Part shown: piece after piece, positions 11,180 through 22,489 of the stretch
Position numbering within the stretch: position 1 is the first letter of the stretch
Layout of the letters: the number at the start of each line of letters is the position of its first letter
Source: Apostichopus japonicus
Lineage: Eukaryota > Echinodermata > Holothuroidea > Aspidochirotida > Stichopodidae
Assembly: GCF_037975245.1 (NCBI RefSeq)
Contig: NC_092568.1
Coordinates: forward strand, 14,843,501-14,907,500
DNA length: 64,000 bases
Reading direction: 5' to 3'
Made by a program: the position numbers and the translations under genes
The notes under the pieces: generated by a model
Seen by the model: the letters and a program-made list of their open reading frames with translations, nothing else
What the model was told of the DNA's origin: nothing
Database searches by the model: none

Positions 11180-14099
11180 TTAAAATGTCTTGTCTCAACA
11201 CTTTAGGTATGACAATACGATTGTCCCGAAGATGTGACTGTTAGTTCATCTTTGACTTTATGCAACTGGCTCAGCTCATGCTTCACATTGGTGCTTGCTT
11301 TTTCTAGTTCCTTGTGCCATGAGTTATTCATGTGAGCCCGTTTGCAGCTTTGCAGGGCCTGATCTTTGTCCACAGCCCTTTGGATCGCTTCCATTTTGAC
11401 TGCCTTTGGTAACGCGTTTGTTAGAACAAAGTTCAGGTGTTCCTCAGTGTCTACAGTAGTTCTGAATCCGTAGTGGACCACGAGTGTCTGGAGAGATAGT
11501 CCGCTGGATTACTCTTACCGGGTCGGTATTCCACACATGATACGAATACTGCTGAAGTTTCAAGATTCACTTTTCGATGCGAGCAGACGGCTTTGAATAT
11601 GCATGGTTGAACAACGGTACTAGTGGTTTGTGGTCTGTCACAAAGGTGAGTTTGCTTCCAAATACGTAGAGATGGAAATGGAGACATCCCCACGTTACTA
11701 CTAACGCCTCCCGTTCTGTTTGCGAATATCTCTGTTCGACTGACGTTAGAGATCGACTAGCAAGCGCAAAAAGATGTGATTTCTTGTTACCCTTGTCATG
11801 CTGCACAAGCATGTCACACAAACATCAACATCTAACTCATCTAACTTACAATGATCTGTAATCGACTCTTTGATTAGTTTCAAGGCATTTGCCTGAGACT
11901 GCCCCCACACCCAGGGAACACCTTCTTTGGGTTCTGAAATGGTGGCTACAGTAACTGCAGAATAAAATGCGAACAGTACGTTGCTAGACCTAAGAAGCTA
12001 CGGACTTCATCCTTTGAGGTTGGGGGTGCTGCATTTTGGAGAGCCTTGACTTTTTCAGGGCTTGGAGACACACCATCAGAGCTGAATGTGTTCCCAAAGA
12101 ACTCAATTGAGGTTTTCTCAAACTGACATTTTGCTCTGTTCAATGTCAAGTTCTTTTCGCGCAATCTTTGCAAACAGTTGGTTAAGTGAAGCCTGTGTTC
12201 ATCTACATCTTTCGCATCTAGACCAAATCATCATCACTTATGTTAATTACTCCTGGGAGCCCTGCTAATGCTGACTATATGAGATTCTGAAATTGCTCTG
12301 CGTCGCTATATTGACTCCGAAGTTTAGGCGTTTGAATTGAAATAACCCAACATGGGTTGAAAAGACAGTTAAGTATCTGGAGTCTTTATCAAGCTCAACT
12401 TGATGTTACCCACTGTTGAGATCAAGCTTAGAGAAGACCTTTGACCCATTTAGGTTTGTGACAATGTCATCTATGGTTGGCGTGACATGTCGTTCCTGTT
12501 GGATAGCTTTATTTGGGGCGCGCATGTCAATACAGAGGCAAATTTCACCTGGGCTTTTGGGCTTGGCTACTACCCGAATTAGGGATACCCATGGAGTACT
12601 GTACAGTAGGTTGATCAGTTACCCTCTCAATGATATCCAGTGCCTCTAGGCGTTTAATTTCCACTTTCTTTCATACATGAAATTGAATGCACCTATGCAG
12701 TTGTGTTACAGGTTGGATGTCCTGATTGACATGTAATTTGCAAGTCGCATCAGCTAATTTGCCAATTACCTTCAAAACGATCTCTATATTGCTTGATAAC
12801 TTCATCCACAGTTAGCATTAGCGGGGTGTCAATGTTGTAACAAACATTGATTAGGTTAAGGGAAGTGGCACTCCGAAAGCTTAGCAATGTTTCGCGCACT
12901 GATTTTGCCACGAAGAATTCGTCTGAAATTACTGTATCCTTATATTGTATTTTGGTACAAAATTTACCCAATACTGGCAGTGGGTGTTTTGCGCCATATA
13001 TGCAAAAGTTTTAGTGGACACCTGCTGCAGGTTACTTTTGTGGTGTAGGCTTTCATACACCATGTCACTCATGACATTCAATGTTGAGCCTGTATCAATA
13101 ACCACGCAAATTTGATTACCACCAACATTCAAGTTAACGGTAGGGCATTTATCAATGCCTGTACCAACTTTGAATGTGTTCTCATGGTCCTCGTTCTCCT
13201 GTGGGTTATCCACATTTAGGACCACATTCACTTGCCTGGGGGTGTAGTTATTGGGGGTGCATTTATTTTTACTGCTACGACAATGTTTTGCAAAGTGGTT
13301 AAGTTTTTTACATGAATGACATGTTTGCCCCTTTGCTGGGCAGTCTTTATCAACGTGTGGGTATACACACCACCACAGTTGTGACATTTCTGGTTTGAAC
13401 CTGATCTTTCTTGCCAACTCCCATGCCTTGCATTGCTAGTTTTATGAGAGTTATGCTTGTCCTTATTTTGAGTGTATCTTTTGCGTGAGATGCTACTTGC
13501 TTGTGGCAGAGACTCACTGGATAAATTGGTAATATGTCTCATTTGATCCGACGCCGCTGTAGCCGTTTTGACTAGCATAATCGCCTTGTCGAGTGTTAGG
13601 TTTTCTGTTCTCAACAGTTGCTGCTTGATGCTTGCATCGGTCAAGCCCACAATAACTCGATCAAGAATAAGAGACTCCTTTAACGTTCCAAACTCACATG
13701 TGTCCGATAAAGACTTTAACACGATCACAAATGCATCAATACTTTCCCCTTCTTGTTGAATGCGTGAATTAAATACATACCGTTCACATGTAGTATTTTT
13801 CCTACCCTTACAGTGCTGCTCGAATTTTTCGATTACTTCATCAAATTTCTTATTGTCACCCGCCGAACCGTATGTGAATGTGTTATACGTATTCACAGCA
13901 TCTTGTCCAATATTCAGACACTAAAGTTGCCACACAAATTTCATCACCTTTGTCTGAAATTCCAGTCGCAAAATTTTGATAGAACTTGGTCCAGTTCTGC
14001 GAAAAATTAATATCGTTCATGTTTAATGGCTGTGGACCTGGTATACTGAACGAAGCCACGTTCAATGTATAGGGGAAACGTTACCGGTAATGCACACGA

Positions 14100-17000
14100 A
14101 AATGTTCCAATTTCAATGCACGCAATGTTGAAATAAACGTCCAATTTTGACATCGTCGCCAATATAAAATCGCGTCCTCGTCGCCAATATAAAATCGTGA
14201 GGGCGTGGATTGATAAGGGTAATGAATGATTCAGAACACCGAATGACATATGAGATAATGCTGTTGTATTTAAGCCAGAATCCAGAGTCCTTTAGGTCAG
14301 AGGTTATATTTACATGTGCATGCAAGTATATGATTAAACACTACAGGTTAGTTCTGTAAAAACGCTTGTGCTCACTAAGCTGCCTCGGTATGTTGTCTAC
14401 TGTACCTACAGTACTTTTGCCAAGATGGTCAAGTCTTCAGACGTTGCTGTTGCCACTGAGAGATTTTATCCGCAATTTTGGATAATTGATCAAGCGTGGT
14501 ATTGTCGGTGCAAGATGCAAGCACTATGTTGACATTTGCCGGCAATCTTTCCAGGAGAAGCTGCTTGACTGGGATCAAATTCTCTAATTTTCACGCGCCT
14601 AACAATTGCTGCATGTGGTGCAATAACTGCGAGGACTTTCGGTCTCCAAGCGTGACCTGTTTAATAGCTTTTCAAGTACTGTGTTCTGATAAAGCAGTGC
14701 ATTTGGTTAGGGTTTCCTTCAAGAGAGTATTGTATGGGTCTTTGGCGGGCGGGGTGAAAAGTAACATCTCTCACTTCTTGCTCTATGCTGGGCATTAGCA
14801 ACGAAACATATGAATACCTTGTAGACTGGGCCGTAATTTTCCTTGTGCTAAATTGGGCTTTAACCTGCACAAACGATAGCGCAAGCCATAGCAGAGGATC
14901 GTCAGGCCAATTGGGCGGAAGCTTATAAGGCTAACATTAATACTGATCGTGGGTTCCCTGTGTGGTTAGGAACACTGGGTTGGAAAATACAGAGTGGAAC
15001 GGCTAAATACCAGAGAAAATGTGGGTCTTTCCTCCCTTGAATAATCCATGCTTTTGTCTGAACCTGAAGCCATTATAGTGTAAAACCATAAAGTCTTATT
15101 GACTCTTGAATCAACTCAGGGTCCCCAAATTGGTGTTATGGGTAGTAGGTATTATGGAAGTAATAATAATTAGTCATTCATTAAACTGCAACTCACCAAA
15201 TCATAATTTAGATGGCCTCCTTACTATTTACAGCAGTTCTCCCAAAAAGTCCAAAAATAAAAAAGTCCAGTACGAATATATAAATGATTTAAAACAATAC
15301 AAGTTATGAAAATCAATAACGAAGATTGTGAATTTCCAGTAAAGGAAAGATTAGTATGTGGCGAGTGCAAAGTTCCAAGGACATGTACATATAGCAATGA
15401 TGAGAGGATGTTATATAAACCTCTATGTCTCGCGGAGCCACATGGAAAAGTGATCATGAATTCCCTTTCTCTGAAATACTAGTCATTCATGACTCAGAGG
15501 GATACACCAGAAGAACTACAAAATTGTGAGGGTGTACTATCGAAAAAGCAAAAACTATCGTGATAGTATTGCATCACTTCAAACCTCCTATTTGAGTTCA
15601 ACAAGTATATATTGGTTGGACAAGACACTTTCAATTCAAATTAAACAAGAAAAATTATGTGCAACCAACAAAAACAAGGTCTTAGGCAGTGTTGGAAAAC
15701 CTTGTTCAATTTCCCGCGAACACACTGCCGATTTCTCGCCGGTGTTCGCGCATCGAACGCGCATTCCATGCGAGCATAATGGCGTGGGGTCCAGGGGCCG
15801 CCTTAGGGCCCTGGTGGGGTCAAGGGGTAGAACCCCTTGTGGGGATCCTGGGGGTGAAAGCCCCTGAACATTTTTGGTATAAATTTGCGTGTCTGGCGAT
15901 GCTAAATTCGCAGTTGAGGATGCAAAATATTGACAACTTTTTTAATTTAAATTGTCAAAACTGATGAAAATTTTAAAATGACAAGTACTTAGCTATATTA
16001 TGTTATAAAATGAAAAGAGATTTAATCTGTCTTTCAATCTTTATAAAGTGCAACTTACAGAACTTCCGATATTATGAAAACAAACAACATTCGGCAAAGC
16101 CCTGTTTCTAGACTGCCTAACAATGAATAGCGTGCACTATGCTTACAACTGTGCAGTGTTTAACCCTACCCAACTACCACGATACATGTGCTGCGAATTT
16201 TCCCAGGTACCTTGTCAAACATCTCTGAGCTCATCCCTTGTCTAACACCTGTTTGTTAACATTTTTTGGCACGTTGCCAGGGAACTTTTTTAACAGTCTA
16301 GTGAATAACTTGTACATTGAGTATAAACTCATCGCGAATGCAAAAAAACGATGCGGGATTTCCAGCAGACAAATGTTTTCTTTGCAGGATTACTGAGTCA
16401 GTTGAAGGGAATCCTGCACCTTAGTGGGAAACACTTAACTGAAGTCAAATTCATACGAAAGAAAACGTTTACTAACCAACAACCTTCCCGCGCTGGGCCG
16501 TGGGTGTCCGTGTGATACGCTGAAGCTTGTGAAATATTGTAAGTGGGTTGGGGACACATCATTACTCGTTGGTATTGTGACTAAAATTGCGAGCACACTC
16601 TCTGAACATTTTCCTTTTGTTTGTGAAACTTTTCTTGTGAAATTTTACTTTTTGTTATTTTACAGATATACTTTTTTTGTCCTTTGTGGGGTTTTTTTAT
16701 ATTTTTTTCCACCTGTTTTTATTCTATTTTTTCCCCGATTTTTTGTTCGCCAGCCAGGCTGGATTTCCTGCGAGTACGCGGAATTTCCCGCAAACCTAGT
16801 TTGGACGGTTCGCAAGGTTTTCCAGCCCTGTTCTTAGGAATGCAGCTTCCAAACTTTATATGGAAGCTTCAAGCCATCTACTGATTCAAACGTTTGATGA
16901 CTGAAATGTTCAAACATAAATGAACCCTAAAATGAAAAACCAAATTAAGTGACACTGTAGGGTTCCTGTACTAGCCTATTGCCATGATAATTCACTCCAT

Positions 17001-17530
17001 TGTTAATTGACTGTATCTTAGTAACTAGTCTAAACTGACCTTTCTACCATGCTGCTGGCTTAAAGTTTAACATAATATTTTTGGGCTGGTATTACATGTC
17101 CAAAACAAAATTAAATACCCAAATGCATAAACGATAAAGCAACCAGCCTACTACTAGTACTATTTTCCAACATGTTGAGCTTGTTTCCTTTGTGAATTTA
17201 AAAGTTCTCGCTGACATTCTTACCTGATAGTTTCATACCTCTATATATATCATCTTAATAGGCGTAGCTAGATGAAAAAGTCAACTACAATTTGGGTACA
17301 CTACACTCGTAACGGCCTATGTAGCCTACCCGTGCCTAGTCTAGGCCTAAGTCTGACGTTAGGACTTGGCCTACATGCATAGTAACGTACGCTGTGGCAT
17401 GTTTATTAATTTACAGTCAAATGCCATTTCTCATGATATCAATCACAAATCTGAGATCAAACATTACAAATGAAGACACTTACTTATAACCCAGTTGGTA
17501 TTGTGTCTTTTATCAAACCATTAAACGAGT
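14100..17530. other. Non-coding repeats, no recognised gene
   Basis: Short open frames occur but none resembles a family and none has a convincing exon structure. A GC-richer block at 15690-15870, with the repeated phrases GGGGTCCAGGGGCCGCC and GGGGTCAAGGGGTAGAACCC, looks like the end of an interspersed element. A T-rich tract runs from 16650 to 16750. TAGGCCTA-like motifs cluster at 17310-17390. Confidence 0.45.
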
Positions 17531-17536
17531 ATACAT

Positions 17537-17720
17537 CAGGCGCGTATCCAGGATTTTCTAACCCGGGGGGGGGGGGGGGGCGAATTACTATCTAAGCGGA
17601 GCGCCACCATCGGTTGGCGCGCAGCGTACAAGAAAATTTCTGGTTTTGATACCACCCAGATCACCGGAAATGGTACTTCTCGGCCTTGAAATGACCAACC
17701 AGATGTACACTTTGCCTGAG
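17537..17720 (+). mobile_element. Left end of a CAGGCGCGTATCCAGG element
   Basis: CAGGCGCGTATCCAGG followed by a G homopolymer is typical of short hAT-type ends. An inverted version, CCTGGATACGCACCTG, ends at 19846. The flanks of the two do not match, so they are probably ends of different copies. The body includes the GCGCCACC...GGTTGGCGCG hairpin repeat. Confidence 0.5.
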
Positions 17721-18025
17721 AACGAAGTATTTCCCAATAGTTTTTTTTTCCATCCATAACCTTTTTGAATATTGTCACCAGTCACAAATCATGTTCGACC
17801 TTATCGCATGACCTGTGGATCATTGCTTCTGTAGGTGATTCTACGTTGCGGCCCACAATATCCGTCAGCCCCACTTTTCAAGGTTTCAAGCCCATTTTTT
17901 GTTCAGAATTTGAAAATTCACATTCTCACTTCAAAAAATACCCATAATGTCGCACAAAATTTCATCTATGGACAACCAATATAGAAAAACCTCCATCAAC
18001 CCCTAACAGACCGGTCAAAATTGCA

Positions 18026-18535
18026 TAGCTCCCAACTCTTGAGAAGGCAAAAGCTGGTCCATGCCACGAATCGCCGTCCTGGGGGAGGGGTATAAGGGGA
18101 GGGGGTGTCCTCCTCCTCTTTTGAATTTTTTTGGAATCCTGGTGATGCCTACGTGTAAAATGGTGGCACTTAGAAAGGCTTTTGACACCAAAAATTTTCT
18201 GAGAACTATGCATTTTTTTGTGTGTAACATCAATTAATTGAATAGTAGGTGATAATTCATTCTTTCCCGTGGCATGAAAATGTTCGCTGCTCGCCCCAAT
18301 GAAAAGAAATAGAGGCTAACTTGAGGTTCAAATGATGCTGTAAAGGAGGTTTTATACTCCATTATGCTAAATGCTTAAGAAATGATGGTTGCTAAGTCAA
18401 CATTTAATGCAACTTTTTTTTTTATGCATACTTGACAATTACAATGTGGGTTTTTCGGAAGCTTTCGCGGGTCAGCGGGTTTGGGTGTTAGAATGCGGGT
18501 CCAACCCGCGAATTGCGGGTCAGTTGGGAGCTCTG
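18026..18535. mobile_element. hAT-like non-autonomous element with 8-bp target duplication
   Basis: The 8-bp direct repeat AAATTGCA lies at 18018-18025 and 18536-18543, immediately outside ends that are inverted repeats: TAGCTCCCAACT on the left, and GTTGGGAGCTCTG on the right. The left end lacks two bases relative to the right. Eight-base duplications are the hallmark of hAT transposons. No transposase frame is present. The right part contains a run of GGGT/CCCG words near 18465-18515. Confidence 0.7.
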
Positions 18536-18602
18536 AAATTGCACGAGTAGAGGGAAGTGTGATGAAGAATGATGGTCAGAATTTTCGAAAATTCATACTC
18601 AG

Positions 18603-18827
18603 TTAATTTATTGGTGTACAAATATTAAAACCTCTTATAACGGCTATTATAAAACTCCGAAACCGGACACTACACACGTAGGCGTAAGAGGCGAGGGGTG
18701 CAGTCCCTAATTCTCCATGACTAATGTAAAATATAGTTTTGACATAATTGGACCTCCATGCTTTTTCTCCATCTGCATAAGACATTTCGTTGTTTACATT
18801 ATCATCCCGACGGACCGTACGGTACAC
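18603..18827 (-). other. Open frame of unknown nature
   Basis: A 74-codon minus-strand frame shows no recognised motif and no splice context. It is listed only because it lies between two mobile elements and is not a shadow of a recognised gene. It is probably spurious. Confidence 0.15.
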
Positions 18828-18887
18828 GATGGCATGTAATGTAGGCTAACAACCGCTGCTTGCTTATATGATATTGACATCAACTTG

Positions 18888-18948
18888 TTGAACGCGCGCG
18901 GAGCGCGCGAAAATTTTTGGTTATTTTTTCGGGCAAGTCGGACAGTTT
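18888..18948 (-). mobile_element. Fragment of the 20807 element family, inverted
   Basis: The 60 bases with TTGAACGCGCGCGGAGCGCG, AAAATTTTTGGTTATTTTTT and CGGGCAAGTCGG are the reverse complement of 20857-20912 in the complete element. The CG-rich palindrome is retained. Confidence 0.6.
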
Positions 18949-19059
18949 TGAGGCTGTTCATCCTGGAACGCCATTTTCATGCTCACTGATATGATGTGAT
19001 ATCTGCTGTTTGCTTTACAAATTCGAACACCGGGCGCCTAGCGAGGAATTTGCCAAGGG

Positions 19060-19265
19060 AGAGGTGATGCCTGTAGGCAAAGTATCTAAGTGTTGCGTCA
19101 CCATAAGTTGGCGCGAAGCGTACAAGAAAAGTTTGGCCGAAAATCCCTCCCAGGTCGCTGGAAATGGCACTACCCAGGACCATTTGTTGGCGCGAAGCGT
19201 AAAAGCAACTTTTGCCGGAAATGCCTCCCAGATCGCTGGAAATGACACTTCCCATGCCTTGTAAG
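19060..19265 (+). repeat. Two tandem copies of the GGCGC hairpin repeat
   Basis: The phrase GTTGGCGCGAAGCGTA occurs at about 19110 and TTGTTGGCGCGAAGCGTA at about 19183. Each is followed by CCGGAAATGCCTCCCAGATC or a near variant and by GCTGGAAATG. It belongs to the same family as copies near 9540, 17590 and 43905. Confidence 0.6.
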
Positions 19266-19626
19266 TTGCATCTGAGCACTCTCAATTTTGAAATTACTAG
19301 CAATATCATAAAAAAAATATGCTGAAGGGGGGGGGGCGGTCGCCCCCTTCCCGAAATGCGTAATGTTCCCCGACGACACGGTCGAGTTCGAGACCAGCCA
19401 CATGCATGGTTTCATAACACAATTCTACAATTGTTTAAGGCATATAAACACACACACGCGTTATGGTAGACCATATATAGTATATTGATCACGAGTGAGT
19501 GAGGGAAAATGGAAACGTCAAAAATTGAGTTGTCGGTGTAAGGGGTAGGGTGAGGCACACGCCCCTTCCGAAATCCTTGATCCGTCACTAGCTACCCTGT
19601 GTATTATAGGGATCAGCGCTGTAATA

Positions 19627-19803
19627 ATGTCACTGTTCCTCTTTCTCTTCCCGGTGTCTTGGCGTTTTTCTTATCTCCCTCCTTTTCTCCCTTTTCTCTC
19701 TTTCTTCTTTTTCTTTTCCCTTCCTTCCTCTCCTCCTTCTCCTCTTTTTTTCCCCCTCTTTTTTCTTTTTTCTTCTCTTTTTTTCTCTCCTCCTTTTCTT
19801 ACC
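19627..19803 (+). repeat. Pyrimidine-rich low-complexity tract
   Basis: About 175 bases are almost entirely C and T on the plus strand. The long frames on both strands here (Phe/Ser/Leu on plus, Lys/Arg/Glu on minus) are products of this composition. Confidence 0.9.
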
Positions 19804-20806
19804 CGGGGGGCGCGCGCCCCAACGCCCCCCCCTGGATACGCACCTGTACATGCACACAGTAGGCATACTGGCTACCTTCGAGTCATTAATCGTTGCTAGC
19901 CCTGTACTGTTCTGCTTTGTTGTAATTCGGTTTAGAAAGTTTTATTCTTTTGTAAACGTCGTCTGCTAGAGAAGGGTCTACATCGATAGAAAATCAGAAC
20001 GCAATGGTACCCAAAGTCTATGTGATTGAGATGCTTTGCCCCGATTTGTAAAGTATTTGTCACCAAATGCGGATACCTGTGTCTTGTATCTTTTGGTCGC
20101 TATCGACGTTTGTTTGGGCTTGCTGCTGCTTTCCGTATCGGATCAAATAGGCCATGGGCCATGGCTCTGAAATCCTTCCAGAAAATGATTCTTGTTACAT
20201 CCGGAGTGGTATTACATGAAGTATAGTCTGAGTTATAGATAACATGTGCTTAATAAAGAATCAAATTGTTCTTTTGCTCACAAGTGGCACAATAATATGT
20301 AATTCACAGATAAAATGTCAAATTTTCTAACATAAAGAAAAACGTTAGAAAAACAGCGCCCTCACTTGACCAAAAATAATTAGTCTGTCTCCAGATTGAA
20401 ACAGTTTACCCCAAAAAATCCACATTTTGATGTGGAAACCTTTATCATTGTAAAGATTATGTATGGCACAACATTTCTTAAAGTTTGTATAGGCATATGG
20501 CTATTGGAATAATATTTTTGAACTGTACTTGGTGTTTCTTTGTGGTGGGGATAGGCCAGTTTGTTCATTGTTAAATTGTTGAAATACACTATTTCTAGGC
20601 AATAAACGATCCAGTAATAACAAATGAAAGCATGGGGTAGGCCAGCATGTATACATAACATGATTGAGGAGGGGGTCGAATAAATAAGCACACTATTTCG
20701 TATTAATTATAATCAAACCGGAGATTTCTTAACAAACAAAGTATGTCTAAACAGTATTTCTTGTGCACTGAATATCACTAGGCAAAACTAATAATTCCCT
20801 TGTCTT

Positions 20807-21614
20807 CATAGGCGTAGGAGCCTGATTTGATTGGGGGGGGGGGGGGGGCTGTAACGACTTGCCCGAAAAATATAACCAAAATTTTTCGCGCGCTAAGCGC
20901 GCGTTCAACATCTTAATGTGCTATCATATAGCCATTCATCAGTTATTACATCACATGCCGATAACCGATGAACGCATATATGACATGCACAATAAGATGT
21001 TAAACGCGCGCGGAACGCGCGAAAAATTTTTGTTGTATTTTCCCTGTTATTACCATTCCATATTGGTTATAACTATTGGGGGAGTCGTTACAATAATAAC
21101 GATAATAATAATTTCAGTTAACCATTGAAAAAAAACATTGGAAATTATTATTCTTTTCGTAGGTGCCCGAAAAATTCTCAGCATATTGCCCGAATTTTCA
21201 ACAAAAAAAATGGAAAACACATTGCAAGTTATTCATCTTTCAGTAGGTGCCCGAAAAATTCTCAGCATATTGCCCGAATTTTCAACAAAAAAATTGAAAA
21301 ACACATTGCAAGTTATTCATCTTTCAGTAGGTGCCCGAAAAATTCTCAGCATATTGCCCGAATTTTCAACAAAAAAATTGAAAAACACATTGCAAGTTAT
21401 TCATCTTTCAGTAGGTGCCCGAAACATTCTCAGCATATTGACCGAATTTTCACCCCCCCCTCCAAAAAAAACAAAACAGAAAAACACATTGCAAACATTT
21501 CTTCTTTCAGTAGGTGCCCGAAAAATTCTCAGCGTATTGCCCGAATTTTCACCAAAAAATTTGTTTGGGGGGGGGGGGGCTGCAGCCCCCAGCCCCCCGC
21601 CTCCTACGCCTATG
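20807..21614. mobile_element. Complete hAT-like non-autonomous element
   Basis: The 808-bp element has ends CATAGGCGTAGGAG.C, inverted on the right as CTCCTACGCCTATG. It is flanked by a perfect 8-bp target duplication, CTTGTCTT, at 20799-20806 and 21615-21622. Inside are a G homopolymer next to each end, a pair of CG-rich palindromes at about 20884-20903 and 21004-21026 that are also inverted with respect to each other, and a tandem array of 84-bp units. No transposase is encoded. Partial relatives lie at 8080 and 18888. Confidence 0.85.
21161..21570 (+). repeat. 84-bp tandem array inside the hAT-like element
   Basis: Units start with AGGTGCCCGAAAAATTCTCA at 21161, 21245, 21329, 21413 and 21512. 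The first three intervals are exactly 84 bp and the fourth is 99 bp because of a C/A-rich insertion. The middle copies are almost identical. Since 84 is 28 codons, two frames stay open across the array and produce repetitive peptides, which I treat as artefacts. Confidence 0.85.
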
Positions 21615-22045
21615 CTTGTCTTACTCTTGTTTGGGTAGGAAAATGAACAAAATTCACAGAATTACATCTCATCTCAGTTTAATAAGTACACATGGATGCT
21701 GGAATGTCCTTGGTTTTATCCAAGCGTGTGCATTTTGTGATCTTCACATTATACCAAGTGAATGAATACATAAAAACATGAAGATGTTACATGTACGCAC
21801 GCAGTGATGTGGCTTTAAATTCCGCCTAAGATAGCTAACAAATTTAATGTATAAATGTTTGAATATAACTTGAGTTGTGCAATAACAATTCAATGGCAAA
21901 AGTAAATATCACTACCCAAATAAAATTTGGACTGTTTCTTTTCATTTTGGTTCTTGTGAACAGGAATTAGACTTTGTGTTACATTTTGAGTCATACACCG
22001 CACTCATTTGATTAAAAAGTTATCTAGTACATATCATTTGTTTTC

Positions 22046-22489
22046 TCATCCTTTATCTTCATCTTCGTCATCCTCGTTGTTTTCAACATCTTCATTTGCC
22101 TGCTTTTCATTGTGACAATCTGTGCACTTGCAAAGTTCAGAGCAAGGCAATTTGTTCTTTAGACAGGAACATGCTGCTGTCTCACATTTAGACTTTCTAC
22201 AGCTACAATGTGTCAGCTCAAGGACTTCATCTGGTGCTGGGGAAAGATCCATCCAGTCAATGATGAGATGATCACCATCCATTTGCCATCCATGGCGGAC
22301 TGGGGAGGGTGTGTCTGGATTAGAAATCAAACTCCTCTTCCAAACTGCAGCCTGATAGTTTGAACTCAACATGTGCTTCTTTAAAGAATCTTGATTTGGT
22401 GGCATTGCTGACTCTGACTTGTTCTCATGCATTTTAAAATGTCTGTACCGGACCTCATTTGCGTATGATGTGCCCATCTGGTTGTACAC
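22046..22489 (-). pseudogene. C-terminal CXC zinc-motif segment of the 22-27.7 kb gene
   Basis: This 147-codon open piece holds a WKRSL..NPDTPSPVRHGW segment, an IDWMDLSPAPDEVLEL segment and then nine cysteines in CXC pattern between about residues 98 and 130. It ends in an acidic tail (EDVENNEDDEDEDKG) and a stop at 22046-22048. CXC motifs of this type bind DNA in tesmin/TSO1/LIN54 proteins. The break from the upstream piece lies between 22549 and 22490. Confidence 0.75.

Larger units (their letters stand above)
10240..14065 (-). pseudogene. Ty3/gypsy retrotransposon gag-pol, decayed and split
   Basis: In minus-strand order, gag begins near 14065 (PQPLNMNDINFSQNW) and continues through a KKFDEVIEKFEQHC...FNSR.Q.EGESIDAFV segment to about 13400. 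A zinc knuckle follows at about 13370-13280 (CHSCKKLNHFAKHC). The aspartic protease is near 13130-13080, with the active-site DTGS. The reverse transcriptase, about 12700-11950, is broken by stops but keeps FSKLDL, a SDD-type catalytic box (ISDDDL) and SFLGLATY. RNase H is at about 11821-11570 (ERYSQTEREALV-like pattern, TDHKPL). The integrase linker and start are near 11480-11190. The integrase zinc-binding EGHQG motif is found beyond an inserted 805-bp element, near 10355. The rest of integrase and both LTRs are not visible. Many stops and frameshifts make it inactive. Confidence 0.85.

Noticed and set aside
15526-15964. Plus-strand frames of 91-113 codons
   Set aside because: They overlap a GC-rich interspersed repeat with GGGGTC words, and no domain or splice structure was found.
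17537-19846. A single 2.3-kb element bounded by CAGGCGCGTATCCAGG and CCTGGATACGCACCTG
   Set aside because: The flanking 8-mers differ and other complete insertions lie between, so these are more likely ends of separate copies.
19627-19899. Frames of 78-90 codons on both strands across a C/T-rich tract
   Set aside because: Low-complexity composition alone keeps them open, and the peptides are simple Ser/Phe/Leu or Lys/Arg/Glu runs.
21125-21646. A 173-codon repetitive plus-strand frame
   Set aside because: The 84-bp unit is a multiple of three, so frames stay open by periodicity. It lies inside a non-autonomous element.
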